Notes: generated from the letters alone by a model not told the origin. A DNA stretch of 47,465 nt from an uncultured Caldimonas sp. (GCF_946480305.1 NZ_CAMLJQ010000035.1:1-47465); one strand, 5' to 3'; positions 19,361-28,052 are shown, numbered from the stretch's first letter. Translations and numbers: made by a program.

Positions 19361-21286
19361 TCAGGTGTCGAGCAGTTCGTGAAGCTTCAGGCGCATCTGT
19401 TCGACCACCGCCGGCTGCTCGAAATACGCGGTATGGAAAGCCGGTGACGCGTCGAGTGCGTGTGCCAGTCCGGCCAGGGCCGACTGCTTGGGCACGATGC
19501 CGTCGCCGTCGGCTTCGAAGCCGGCCCAGTCCTCGATCACCCGGCGCCACAACCGCTCCTCCACCGGGTTGTCGTCGCCGGGGCCCCACTCGGAGCCCCA
19601 CACCCACATGCCTTCCGGCATGCCCTGCCCGCGTGCCATGCGTGCCACCCCGGCGGGCTCGACGTCCCGGAAGCCGGGCGGGACGTCGTAGGCCAGCGCC
19701 CGCTCCAGGATCAGCAGGTCGATCATCTGCTGCTTGTCGAGCACACCGGAGGCGATGTCGCGGAACCAGCCGACGACGTTGGCCACGCCCGACCAGCGCC
19801 GGCCGATGCGCCGGAACACGCCCGTGCCCTGGTGCGGCGAGCCGGCGGTGAGTGCATAGAACCGCCAATGCGGCCACCGCCGGCGCAGCCGGGGCAACGC
19901 GAACCGTGCGACGTTGCCGCCGCGCGAATGGGCCAGCAGCACCAGCGTGCCCTCGCGCAGATCGCCGATCACGTCTCGCTCGAACGAATCGATCAGCTGG
20001 TTGATGTTGCGGTCCACGCGCAGGAAGCTGTCGTGCTCGAAGCGCCACACGCAGCGGTCGTTGAACATCGGCATGCCGCTCCACGGGCCGCCGTGCGCCG
20101 GCACCTGCGCGTCACGCTCGAGCCAGGCGGCAAAGCCGCCCCGCACCGAGCTCAGGCCACCGTGCACGAGCACCACGTGCTGGTTGGCGGCGAGACCTTC
20201 CGGGCGGTGCGCCAGCGCCGGCGCCGAGGCGGGCGCCAGCCGCGCCCCGAGCTTTTCGACCAGTTGCATCTGGTCGATGGTGGGCTCGGGCTGTCCGAAC
20301 ACGCGCGCCCAATAGGCCTCGTCTTCCTTCAGGCGGTGAGCGAAGGTCGGGTCGCGGTCGGCGATCGTCTTCTTGACGCCCAGCCAGCGCAACACGCGCT
20401 GGCCCTGCCGCTTGATCCACGCCACCGTGGTTTCCTGCAGCTCGAACGTGAACACGGGCACGGCCACCAGCAGGCCGACGCCCGGCCGCAACGTGCGCCG
20501 CACCAGCGGCGACTGCACCGTGCTCGGCTCCTGCAGCCACATCGGCTCGCCCTGCTTCAGGTAGAGCAGGTCCTCGGAGAAGCCGACCCCGTCGCCCCGA
20601 AAACTGCAGGGCTGCCACGGCATGCGGTCGGGTTCGCCTTCGCCCGGTACCGGCGGCGTCCAGCCGCGCGGGGCGCAGCCGCCCCAGTACAGGCGCGTCT
20701 CGACTTCCAGCTGCACCACCACGCGCTTGCCACGCCAGACAGCGGGCGCTTGCTGAGCCAGCTCCTGCGCCAGCTCGGCCGCCGTTTCGGCCAGCGGTAG
20801 CCGCATGTTCAGCGGCTTGTCGTGCCGCCGCACAATCGGTGCCATCCACCAGATCGGCGGGTGCCACACGCGCAGCCGCTGCACGGACGGATCCTTCGCC
20901 ACCGCGTCCGACACCATCTCGTGGCTCCACACGTCTTCGTGGTCGGTGCCCGGCAGGCCGTGCAGGTGATCGCTGAAGCGCATTTCCTGCCGCAGCAGGT
21001 GTTCGATGCCCTCGACGAACGGCGCCAGTTCTTCGGAATACCACTCGGCCCGGCGCGCCGCGAAGCGCTTGAACACCTCGTGCGCGCACAGGCGTTCTTC
21101 CACCGTGTCGATCTTGGGCGGCGAGCGCCGCCGCCCGGCAGGCCGTCGCGGCGGCGCACCCTCTTCGGCCGAGCCCCATGCCGTGGCCCCCGGTACAGCG
21201 GCCGCGACGGCAAACGCGCTGTCCGCGAGCGTCGAATCCTCGTCCAGCAGAAACTCCAGCCTCACACTCGACGGGCGCTGCGCCAT
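19361..21286 (-). CDS. Large alpha/beta-hydrolase-fold protein with uncharacterised N-terminal region
   Basis: 641 residues. The C-terminal 290 residues carry the alpha/beta-hydrolase pattern: VVLVHGGLSSVRGGF (oxyanion-loop strand), the nucleophile elbow LLAHSRGGNVARFAL (A-H-S-R-G), then YALTAGSPHQGTGVF; the acidic residue and a late His are expected in GFEADGDGIVPKQ and AFHTAYF. The first 350 residues are rich in charged and Trp residues and match nothing I recognise. No signal peptide or membrane segment is visible, so a cytoplasmic esterase/lipase-like activity is the best guess. It starts 16 nt after kinase A, so it is probably the last gene of the signalling array and may be its effector or a passenger. 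Confidence 0.7.
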   Translation of the reverse strand: MAQRPSSVRLEFLLDEDSTLADSAFAVAAAVPGATAWGSAEEGAPPRRPAGRRRSPPKIDTVEERLCAHEVFKRFAARRAEWYSEELAPFVEGIEHLLRQEMRFSDHLHGLPGTDHEDVWSHEMVSDAVAKDPSVQRLRVWHPPIWWMAPIVRRHDKPLNMRLPLAETAAELAQELAQQAPAVWRGKRVVVQLEVETRLYWGGCAPRGWTPPVPGEGEPDRMPWQPCSFRGDGVGFSEDLLYLKQGEPMWLQEPSTVQSPLVRRTLRPGVGLLVAVPVFTFELQETTVAWIKRQGQRVLRWLGVKKTIADRDPTFAHRLKEDEAYWARVFGQPEPTIDQMQLVEKLGARLAPASAPALAHRPEGLAANQHVVLVHGGLSSVRGGFAAWLERDAQVPAHGGPWSGMPMFNDRCVWRFEHDSFLRVDRNINQLIDSFERDVIGDLREGTLVLLAHSRGGNVARFALPRLRRRWPHWRFYALTAGSPHQGTGVFRRIGRRWSGVANVVGWFRDIASGVLDKQQMIDLLILERALAYDVPPGFRDVEPAGVARMARGQGMPEGMWVWGSEWGPGDDNPVEERLWRRVIEDWAGFEADGDGIVPKQSALAGLAHALDASPAFHTAYFEQPAVVEQMRLKLHELLDT

Positions 21287-21302
21287 CTCCGACTCTCCGT
21301 GC

Positions 21303-23150
21303 CTACGGATGCTGCTGCGGGCCGCGCGTCACGGGTGCGCGACCCAGCTTGAACGCGATCATCGCTCGCAGCTTGTTGGGCACCACCGGCTTGATCAGCA
21401 GATGGAAGTCGTGCTTTTGCGCCTCGGCCTCGAACGAAACCGTGGTGCTGCCCGTGACCATGACGGCGGGCAGATGCGCATCGAACTCCTCGCGCAGCAT
21501 GCGCAGCGCATCGATGCCCGTGCCGACATGGTCGAGACGATAGTCGACGATGATCAGGTCGGGGCGCTGGCCCTGGCCGTGCGCCTCCTGAGCCCATGCC
21601 CGGCAGGTGTCGATGCTCTCGAAGGCGGCCACGTTGGCGCCCCAGCCCTTGAGCAGCACGCCCAGGCCTTCGCGCACAGCCGGCTCGTCCTCGACCACCA
21701 CCACGAGGCGGTGATCCAGCGTCAGACCCAGCGGCATCACCTGCACCTCGACCTTCTCCGACGGCTGGTCCTTGCCGACGGGCACCGCAAACGAGAACAC
21801 CGTGCCATGCCCGGGGCGCGAGCGCACGGTCAAGGGCGTGCCCATCAGCGCAGCCAGGCGGCGCACGATGGACAGGCCCAGGCCGAGGCCCTTGCGCTGG
21901 TGGGCCGGCAGCGGGCGATCAGCCAGCACCTGGTAGAACTCGTCGAAGATGCGCCCCTGCTCCGACTCGCGGATGCCGATGCCGGAGTCCCACACCTGCA
22001 GCAGCAGCTTGTCGCCCCGCGGCCGGCACGACACCAGCACCCCGCCGTCGTTGGTGTAGCGGATCGCATTCGAGATCAGGTTGCGCAGGATCCGGTCCAC
22101 CAGCACCGGGTCGGCATACGCAAAGTGCTGCTCGCCCCTGAACTTCAGCTCCAGCCCCTTCTCGAACGCCGTCGGCTCGTAGTGCAGCCGCTGCCTCGCG
22201 AAGATCTCCTTCAGGCTGAAGTTCTGCGGCTTGCTCTCCACCGCGCCGGTGTCGATCTTCGTGATGTCCAGCAGCTCGCTGAACAGCCCCTCCAGCGCAT
22301 CCACCGAGCTGTTGATGCTGTTGACCAGCTGGATCACCTCTTCGTCGCGGCTCTTGTTGCGCAACGCCTCCGCAAACAGCCCCACCGCGTGCAGCGGCTG
22401 ACGCAGGTCGTGGCTCGCCGCCGCGAAGAACTGCGTCTTCGCGCGGTTGGCCACTTCGGCATCGCGCCGTGCGGCCTCGGCGATCTCCTTTTCCACGCGC
22501 AGCTGCTCGGCCAGCTGCTCGGTCTGCAGCTTCAACGCGACCATGCGTTCCATCACACGGCGGTAGCTCCTGCCCAGCTGGTTGGTGATGCCCACCGTGA
22601 CCAGCAGCACGCCGGCCAGCTGATAGCTGTAGAGTGTCTGCTCCATCACGATGGCGCCGATGGTCGGCACGTAGCACAGCGCGTTGAAGGTCAGGAAGAG
22701 CTTGCGATCCTCGGCCATCACGGCGACCGAGCCGACGCAGAAGCTGTAGATCGTGATGATCAACCCGATCTGCTGGATCGCTTCGCCGCGGCTGTAGAAC
22801 AGCCACGCCGCGATGCCCCACATGGCCCCGGCGGCCAGGGCACCCAGGCGCCAGCGACGCAGCCACAAGCGGAAGTCGGTCGCCGGGTCGGAGCCGAGCG
22901 ACGCGAACCGGCGCACGATCCAGATGCGGTACACGAGCAGCACGACCATGACGGACGCCCATGCCACCAGGAGCCGCAGCGGCGCGAAGCGCATGTAGAG
23001 CGTGGTGACGACCACGCTGCCCACCACATGGCCGATGAAGATCGATGGGGCATGCGCGTACAGGTTGCGTACACGGTCCGGCAGGTCGGCATCGTCGTCA
23101 ATGGGCAGCGATACTCCCTGCGCCCCAAGCATTGTTTGTGTGTTGCTCAT
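21303..23150 (-). CDS. Membrane hybrid sensor kinase A (TM sensor-HisKA-HATPase-REC)
   Basis: 615 residues. After a 35-residue cytoplasmic lead, the N-terminal 190 residues form about six hydrophobic segments (e.g. IGHVVGSVVVTTLYM, LLVAWASVMVVLLVY, IQQIGLIITIYSFCVGSV) with almost no periplasmic loop, a MASE-like integral membrane sensor. A coiled coil leads to HisKA with FFAAASHDLRQPLHAVG (H247), an ATPase domain with LRNLISNAIRY, DSGIGI and GLGLGLSIVRRL, and a C-terminal receiver with IIVDYRLDH (phospho-Asp) and LIKPV. Residues about 210-398 are encoded by a tract that reads identical to kinase B. The ATG at 23150 has no strong ribosome site. A 208-bp gap separates it from kinase B upstream; 16 nt separate it from the hydrolase downstream. 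Confidence 0.92.
   Translation of the reverse strand: MSNTQTMLGAQGVSLPIDDDADLPDRVRNLYAHAPSIFIGHVVGSVVVTTLYMRFAPLRLLVAWASVMVVLLVYRIWIVRRFASLGSDPATDFRLWLRRWRLGALAAGAMWGIAAWLFYSRGEAIQQIGLIITIYSFCVGSVAVMAEDRKLFLTFNALCYVPTIGAIVMEQTLYSYQLAGVLLVTVGITNQLGRSYRRVMERMVALKLQTEQLAEQLRVEKEIAEAARRDAEVANRAKTQFFAAASHDLRQPLHAVGLFAEALRNKSRDEEVIQLVNSINSSVDALEGLFSELLDITKIDTGAVESKPQNFSLKEIFARQRLHYEPTAFEKGLELKFRGEQHFAYADPVLVDRILRNLISNAIRYTNDGGVLVSCRPRGDKLLLQVWDSGIGIRESEQGRIFDEFYQVLADRPLPAHQRKGLGLGLSIVRRLAALMGTPLTVRSRPGHGTVFSFAVPVGKDQPSEKVEVQVMPLGLTLDHRLVVVVEDEPAVREGLGVLLKGWGANVAAFESIDTCRAWAQEAHGQGQRPDLIIVDYRLDHVGTGIDALRMLREEFDAHLPAVMVTGSTTVSFEAEAQKHDFHLLIKPVVPNKLRAMIAFKLGRAPVTRGPQQHP
21955..22523 (-). repeat. 569-bp direct repeat, copy in kinase A (gene-conversion tract)
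   Basis: Reading the two kinase genes side by side, I find no mismatch between 21955-22523 and 23987-24555 (offset 2032). The tract is bounded by a single-base difference at 21954/23986 and by divergent sequence after 22523/24555. It covers the end of the coiled coil, the HisKA domain with the phospho-His, and the ATPase N and G1 boxes. Outside it, even conserved peptides use different synonymous codons. Confidence 0.85.
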
Positions 23151-23318
23151 CTCAGGCGGTTGTCATTTTTTTGAGAACAAGCCGCCGGGCCGGATGGGCA
23201 CACGATGAGCCGCGCGCGCTCTGCGCGGCACGGTGTCATGTGCGGTCACCCGCCTCGGCGCCCTTGCGCGGTCGAACGAACCTCCCTTCGACACGCGCGG
23301 CGGTACTGCTTCGGGGTA

Positions 23319-23350
23319 CAGGGCGCCTGCTACGCAGGCACTGCGCCCTG
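23319..23350 (-). terminator. Hairpin just past the kinase B stop codon
   Basis: CAGGGCG (23319-23325) pairs with CGCCCTG (23344-23350), enclosing an inner CCTGC/GCAGG stem. The stem begins 8 nt beyond the kinase B stop on the minus strand. No T-run follows, so partial termination or mRNA processing between kinase B and kinase A is possible. A second small stem (GCCGCGC with GCGCGGC, 23209-23229) lies in the same 208-bp gap, which otherwise shows no gene. Confidence 0.4.
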
Positions 23351-23358
23351 CGAACGGC

Positions 23359-25179
23359 TCAGCGACTGCGCACGCCGAGCTTGAAAGCGATCATGGCGCG
23401 GAGCTTGTTGGGCACCACGGGCTTGATCAACAGATGGAAGTCGTGCTTGTGCGCCTCTGCATCGAGCGACGCGGTGGTACTGCCCGTGACCATGATGGCC
23501 GGCAGCGACTCGCCGAACTGCTCACGCAGAGCGACCAGCGCGTCGATCCCGGTATTGGAATGGTCGAGACGGTAGTCGACGATCGCGAGGTCGGGTTGCT
23601 GCCCTTGCTGCTGCGCCTGCAGGGCCCACTCCTTGCATGCTGCGAGCGACTCGAACGCGGCGATGGTGGCGCCCCAGCCCTTCAGCAGCACTTCGAGGCC
23701 CTCGCGCACCGCGGGTTCGTCCTCGACGACGACGATCATCCGCCTGTCGAGCGTGAGGCCCAGCGGCGCCTTGCTTGCAGGAGCCTCGGCAGCCCGCTGG
23801 GCGCGGCCCACCGGCACCAGCAACGAAAACACCGTGCCATGCCCGGGGCGCGAGCGCACGGTCAGCGGGGTGCCCATCAGGTCCGCCAGGCGACGCACGA
23901 TGGCCAGGCCCAGGCCGAGGCCCTTGCGCTGGTGCGGCGGCAACGGCTGGTCGGGTTGCACCTGGTAGAACTCCTCGAAGATGCGTCCCTGCTCCGACTC
24001 GCGGATGCCGATGCCGGAGTCCCACACCTGCAGCAGCAGCTTGTCGCCCCGCGGCCGGCACGACACCAGCACCCCGCCGTCGTTGGTGTAGCGGATCGCA
24101 TTCGAGATCAGGTTGCGCAGGATCCGGTCCACCAGCACCGGGTCGGCATACGCAAAGTGCTGCTCGCCCCTGAACTTCAGCTCCAGCCCCTTCTCGAACG
24201 CCGTCGGCTCGTAGTGCAGCCGCTGCCTCGCGAAGATCTCCTTCAGGCTGAAGTTCTGCGGCTTGCTCTCCACCGCGCCGGTGTCGATCTTCGTGATGTC
24301 CAGCAGCTCGCTGAACAGCCCCTCCAGCGCATCCACCGAGCTGTTGATGCTGTTGACCAGCTGGATCACCTCTTCGTCGCGGCTCTTGTTGCGCAACGCC
24401 TCCGCAAACAGCCCCACCGCGTGCAGCGGCTGACGCAGGTCGTGGCTCGCCGCCGCGAAGAACTGCGTCTTCGCGCGGTTGGCCACTTCGGCATCGCGCC
24501 GTGCGGCCTCGGCGATCTCCTTTTCCACGCGCAGCTGCTCGGCCAGCTGCTCGGTGCGCAGCTTCAGCTCGATCACGCGCTCCATGGCCTGCCGGTAGTT
24601 GCGGCCGAGCACGGCGGTCATGCCCATGGCCAGCAGCAACACCCCGGCCAGCTCGTAGCTGTAGAGCGTGCGCTCGACCGCGATGCTGGCGATCGTCGGC
24701 ACGAAACACAGGCCGATGAAGCTGAGGAACAGCTTGCGGTACTCGGCGAGCACCGGCACGGAGGCCACGCAGAAGCTGTAGATGGTGATGATCAGCCCGA
24801 TCTGCTGGATCGCCTCGCCACGGCTGTAGAACAGCCACGCCGCCGTTCCCCACATGGCGCCGGAGGCCAGCGTGCCGGCGTTCCAGCGCTTTTGCCAGAC
24901 GGCGAAATCGGTGTCCGGCTTGAGCTGTATCGCAGCGAAGCGCCTCGCGATGGCCGCACGGTAGAGCCAGACGATGGCAAAGCCGAGGGCCCATGAGCCG
25001 AGCAACAGCGGCGGCGCGAACGAGAGGTACAGCGTCACGACGACGACGCTGCCGATGAGGTTGCCCAGCAGGCTCGACGGCGTGTAGGCGTAGAGGTTGC
25101 GCACGTGGTCCGGCAGATCCGACGGGCGCGGCGCAGCAGGAAGCGGCTGTGGACCGGAGGGTTGAAGCGTCTGATTCAT
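23359..25179 (-). CDS. Membrane hybrid sensor kinase B (TM sensor-HisKA-HATPase-REC)
   Basis: 606 residues from the ATG at 25179 (an in-frame TTG lies 9 nt upstream). Same plan as kinase A: about six membrane segments (LLGNLIGSVVVVTLYL, IQQIGLIITIYSFCVASV), a coiled coil, HisKA with FFAAASHDLRQPLHAVG, HATPase with DSGIGI and GLGLGLAIVRRL, and a receiver with AIVDYRLDH and LIKPV. Sensor and receiver halves are clearly diverged from kinase A, while the middle is identical at DNA level. The start lies only 5 nt after the stop of the radical SAM gene, so these two are one operon with tight coupling. A NarL-type regulator heads the same operon and is the obvious phosphotransfer partner for either kinase (inference). 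Confidence 0.92.
   Translation of the reverse strand: MNQTLQPSGPQPLPAAPRPSDLPDHVRNLYAYTPSSLLGNLIGSVVVVTLYLSFAPPLLLGSWALGFAIVWLYRAAIARRFAAIQLKPDTDFAVWQKRWNAGTLASGAMWGTAAWLFYSRGEAIQQIGLIITIYSFCVASVPVLAEYRKLFLSFIGLCFVPTIASIAVERTLYSYELAGVLLLAMGMTAVLGRNYRQAMERVIELKLRTEQLAEQLRVEKEIAEAARRDAEVANRAKTQFFAAASHDLRQPLHAVGLFAEALRNKSRDEEVIQLVNSINSSVDALEGLFSELLDITKIDTGAVESKPQNFSLKEIFARQRLHYEPTAFEKGLELKFRGEQHFAYADPVLVDRILRNLISNAIRYTNDGGVLVSCRPRGDKLLLQVWDSGIGIRESEQGRIFEEFYQVQPDQPLPPHQRKGLGLGLAIVRRLADLMGTPLTVRSRPGHGTVFSLLVPVGRAQRAAEAPASKAPLGLTLDRRMIVVVEDEPAVREGLEVLLKGWGATIAAFESLAACKEWALQAQQQGQQPDLAIVDYRLDHSNTGIDALVALREQFGESLPAIMVTGSTTASLDAEAHKHDFHLLIKPVVPNKLRAMIAFKLGVRSR
23987..24555 (-). repeat. 569-bp direct repeat, copy in kinase B (gene-conversion tract)
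   Basis: Partner of 21955-22523, in the same orientation and 2032 bp away. It encodes residues about 209-397 of kinase B. Direct repeats this long and this close are substrates for recombination; a crossover between them would delete the intervening DNA and leave a single chimeric kinase. Confidence 0.85.
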
Positions 25180-25184
25180 GAAGT

Positions 25185-26720
25185 TCAAGCAGCGATCGCG
25201 GCCCGCCGCGTCTGTTCCAGCCCGAAAGGCTGTCCGGAGTGAAGCCAGGGCTGCAACGCGCGCCCTTCCCCGTCGCTCACGCGGGTGGGGTTGCAGATGT
25301 CGCGCCGGTGTGCCTCGGAGTCGAAGTCATCGTCGCAGAACGGCACTTGCTCGGGCGGATGCGGCTCGGTGCTGGCGGCGAAGGTGCGACCCGGCGCCGG
25401 GTCGAACCGTGCGTCGAGCATGTCGGCCACATCGAGCAGTGCCGAGGTCCATGCGCCACGCCTCAGGAGCGGCGGCAGGTCTGCGACGAGCTTCATGAGC
25501 CGCCTCGGCGGCGCGTACACGCCTGCCATGGTCTCGCGATAGGCCGAGAGGAACTCGCCCAGCGGGCACCGCTGCGGCTGGAGCACCAGCGTGTAGGCGT
25601 TGAAGTCGTGTAGACAGGCATTGGGCAGGAACATCGGCCTCTCGCTGGCGGCCATGCGCTTGAAGAACGGCGTGCCGGGTATCGGCGTCTCGAACGAGAT
25701 GAAGCTCGGCACGTGCAGCCCGCACTGCTCCAGGTGATCGGGCAAGGCGCGAATATACGCGGCATCGTCATGCACCGGACTCACGATCAGCCCGCCGATC
25801 ACGAGAATGCCTTCCTCGCGGCTTTGGGAGATCGCCTCGGCGAGCTTGCCGAGGTTGTTCTGCGGCTTGCTGATGTCGGCCAGCGTGACGGGATTGAACG
25901 TCTCGATGCCGACGAACACCGAACGGCAGCCGCTGTCGTACATCAGCTTCAGCAGTTCGCGATTGGCGATCACGTTGAAGGTGAGGCATGCGCCCCAGCG
26001 CAGATCGAGCGGCTGCAGGGCATGGCACAGCTCGCGAAACCACTTGAGGTTGCCCGCCAGGTTGTTGTCGTAGAAGACGATCAGCCGCTGCTTCCAGCCG
26101 GCGACGTTCATGCCGCGCAACGCAGCCCGGCCGGCCAACACGTCGCGCACCACGTGTCGCACCGGGCGCAACTCGTGGCGGGTGCCATAGGCCGTGAGCG
26201 CACAGAAGTCGCACGCATAAGGGCAGCCGCGCGTGGCCTCCACCGCGAGCGGAAAGATCTGCTGGTGCGCCACGTCCGCCATGCGGGGGGTCGGGACGCG
26301 CTCAGCGTCGTAGCCCGCAGACCGGTACACCGCCTGCAGCCGCCCTGCCCGCGCGTCTGCGGCCACTTGCGCAACAGTGTCCTCCGGGTCGCCGATCACC
26401 ACGGCATCGAAGTACGGGCGGCACATCTGCGGAAAGCTGCTCGCCATGCCGCCGCCGAGCACGGTGAGGGCGCCGCGGCGGCGGAAGTAGTGGCTGATCT
26501 GCCGGGCGCGGTCGAAGTCGGAGTGCAGGCACGAAAGGAACACCAGGTCGTAGCTGCGCGACCAGTCGGGGTCCTCCCAGGTGTCATTGACGATCTCGAC
26601 CTCGCACCAGTCGGGCAGCAAGGCGGCGATCAGGGGGCCGATCTGGGGTTGCAGGGCGCCGCGATGGTGACTGCCACGGCGGTGGTAGTCGACAAAGACT
26701 GCAATGATGCCGACTCGCAT
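25185..26720 (-). CDS. B12-binding-type radical SAM protein
   Basis: 511 residues. The N-terminal 135 residues form a Rossmann-like cobalamin-binding-type domain (YDLVFLSCLHSDFDRARQIS, LTVLGGGMASSFP, FDAVVIGDPEDTVAQV) without the DxHxxG His, as in many radical SAM B12 enzymes. The radical SAM core follows, with EATRGCPYACDFC providing C166, C170 and C173 (CxxxCxxC) for the 4Fe-4S cluster, then FYDNNLAGN, VFVGIETFNP and SFETPIPGTPFF. Members of this class methylate or rearrange unactivated carbons in lipids (hopanoids), cofactors and natural products; no pathway gene is adjacent to give the substrate. It sits between a NarL-type regulator (23-nt gap) and kinase B (5-nt gap). That an enzyme is embedded in a two-component operon is unusual. 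Confidence 0.88.
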   Translation of the reverse strand: MRVGIIAVFVDYHRRGSHHRGALQPQIGPLIAALLPDWCEVEIVNDTWEDPDWSRSYDLVFLSCLHSDFDRARQISHYFRRRGALTVLGGGMASSFPQMCRPYFDAVVIGDPEDTVAQVAADARAGRLQAVYRSAGYDAERVPTPRMADVAHQQIFPLAVEATRGCPYACDFCALTAYGTRHELRPVRHVVRDVLAGRAALRGMNVAGWKQRLIVFYDNNLAGNLKWFRELCHALQPLDLRWGACLTFNVIANRELLKLMYDSGCRSVFVGIETFNPVTLADISKPQNNLGKLAEAISQSREEGILVIGGLIVSPVHDDAAYIRALPDHLEQCGLHVPSFISFETPIPGTPFFKRMAASERPMFLPNACLHDFNAYTLVLQPQRCPLGEFLSAYRETMAGVYAPPRRLMKLVADLPPLLRRGAWTSALLDVADMLDARFDPAPGRTFAASTEPHPPEQVPFCDDDFDSEAHRRDICNPTRVSDGEGRALQPWLHSGQPFGLEQTRRAAIAA

Positions 26721-26743
26721 GCGGGCCCCGCACGATGTGACGG

Positions 26744-27475
26744 TCAGTGGTGGGCGCGCCAGGTGGAGAAGGTGCCGTGCTGCTGCGTCATCTGGCTCAC
26801 GGCCAGCACCGCCTGGGTACGGGAATTGACACCCAGTGCCCGCAGTACCGCGGCCACGTGGTCCTTGACAGTCTCGACCGAGAGGTTCAGCTCGCGCGCG
26901 ATCAGCTTGTTCGGCTTGCCCTGCAGCAGCAGCGCGAGCACGTCGGTCTGGCGCGGGGTGAGCCCGAGCGATGCGAGCGACGGCTGGGTCTGGTAGCCGC
27001 CTTGGGCCGCGTGGCTGGTCACCGATTGAAGCGGCGCCGGCGGGTCGCTGGGCTCGTCTTCAACGAGCGAGCCGGCACCGATGCCCATGCTCATCGGCGG
27101 TACGTACACACCGCCGGACATCACCATGCGCAGTGCCTCGAACAGCGTTTCGTTCGAGGCCCGCTTCGGCACGAAACCCATGGCGCCCATGTCGATGGCG
27201 CGGATCACGTCGCTGGTGCGGTCGGAGGCCGAGATCACGACCACGGGTAGGGCCGGGTAGGTCTGGCGCATCTCGGCGAGCAGATCGAAGCCGTTGGAGT
27301 CGCCCAGGTGCAGATCGAGCAGGACGAGGTCGAAATCGGCGTCCTGCTGCAGCGTTTCGCGGGCGGCCCGGCCGCTCGACGCGCCGATCACCCGCACGTT
27401 GTCGCCGAGGCCCTGGATCACGCTCTGCAACGCGGAAAGAATCAGCGGGTGGTCATCGACCAGCAGTACCTTCAT
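26744..27475 (-). CDS. NarL/FixJ-type (LuxR HTH) response regulator
   Basis: 243 residues with GAGGAG 6 nt before the ATG at 27475. The receiver has D7/D8 (LLVDDHP), phospho-acceptor D54 in LVLLDLHLGD, S/T in VVISAS and K in FVPKRAS. A Pro/Ser/Gln-rich linker of about 40 residues leads to a LuxR-type HTH (LGLTPRQTDVLALLLQGKPNKLIARELNLSVETVKDHV, given here as two adjoining parts: TPRQTDVLALLLQGKPNKLI and ARELNLSVETVKDHV). It is the first gene of the minus-strand array, 23 nt before the radical SAM gene, and is the likely output of kinases A and/or B. The 121-bp upstream gap presumably holds the operon promoter, but I recognise no clear -10/-35. Confidence 0.92.
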   Translation of the reverse strand: MKVLLVDDHPLILSALQSVIQGLGDNVRVIGASSGRAARETLQQDADFDLVLLDLHLGDSNGFDLLAEMRQTYPALPVVVISASDRTSDVIRAIDMGAMGFVPKRASNETLFEALRMVMSGGVYVPPMSMGIGAGSLVEDEPSDPPAPLQSVTSHAAQGGYQTQPSLASLGLTPRQTDVLALLLQGKPNKLIARELNLSVETVKDHVAAVLRALGVNSRTQAVLAVSQMTQQHGTFSTWRAHH

Positions 27476-27596
27476 GCGTGCTCCTCAACAGCCTGTCACA
27501 ACTCAGTGGCGATGCGAAGGCAGCGATGCTACTCCCGCGCGCAGTCGAATGGCTCCCCCATTAAGAGGGATGCCGGCAACGCGGGAATCTCCCCCG

Positions 27597-28052
27597 TCAG
27601 GGGTAGCGCCGGGTCACCGATTCCGCTACGCACACGGGCTTGGGCGAGCCTTCGCGCTCCACCGTCACCTCGATCGTCAACTGCACGCCGTGGTTGTCCA
27701 CCGGCTCGAACCCCAGCAGCTTGAAATGCGCCCGCAAGCGGCTGCCCACGGGCACCGGCGCCGGAAAGCGCACCTTGTTGAGCCCGTAGTTGACACCCAG
27801 CCGCGAGTGCTTCACCGCGAAACCGGTCTCGAAGAAGGCGGGCAAGAGGCTCAGCGTGAGGAAGCCGTGCGCCACCGCGTTGCCGAACGGGCCGCTCTTC
27901 GCGCGCTCCGGGTCGACGTGGATCCACTGGTGGTCGCCGGTCGCTTCGGCGAACTGGTTGATGCGCGACTGGTCGATCCTGATCCAGTCGCTCGTGCCCA
28001 GGGGTTGGCCCACGAGCGGCGCGAGGTCTTGCAAGTGTTCGAAGGTTTTCAT
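27597..28052 (-). CDS. MaoC-like hydratase/dehydratase (hotdog fold)
   Basis: 151 residues. The hydratase motif of the R-specific enoyl-CoA hydratase/MaoC family is clear: INQFAEATGDHQWIHVDPERA, where the Asp and His of A-x-x-x-x-D-x-x-x-x-H act on the enoyl thioester, followed by GPFGNAVAHGFLTLSLLP. These enzymes hydrate 2-enoyl-CoA and often link beta-oxidation to polyhydroxyalkanoate synthesis; the precise substrate is unknown. The ATG at 28052 overlaps the stop of the ParA-like gene (ATGA at 28049-28052), so the two are translationally coupled despite having no obvious shared role. Confidence 0.9.
   Translation of the reverse strand: MKTFEHLQDLAPLVGQPLGTSDWIRIDQSRINQFAEATGDHQWIHVDPERAKSGPFGNAVAHGFLTLSLLPAFFETGFAVKHSRLGVNYGLNKVRFPAPVPVGSRLRAHFKLLGFEPVDNHGVQLTIEVTVEREGSPKPVCVAESVTRRYP

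Noticed and set aside
21303..25179. Tandem kinases as a single duplicated transposable segment
   Set aside because: There are no inverted repeats or target duplications around the identical tract, and it lies inside both genes in frame, which fits gene conversion better.
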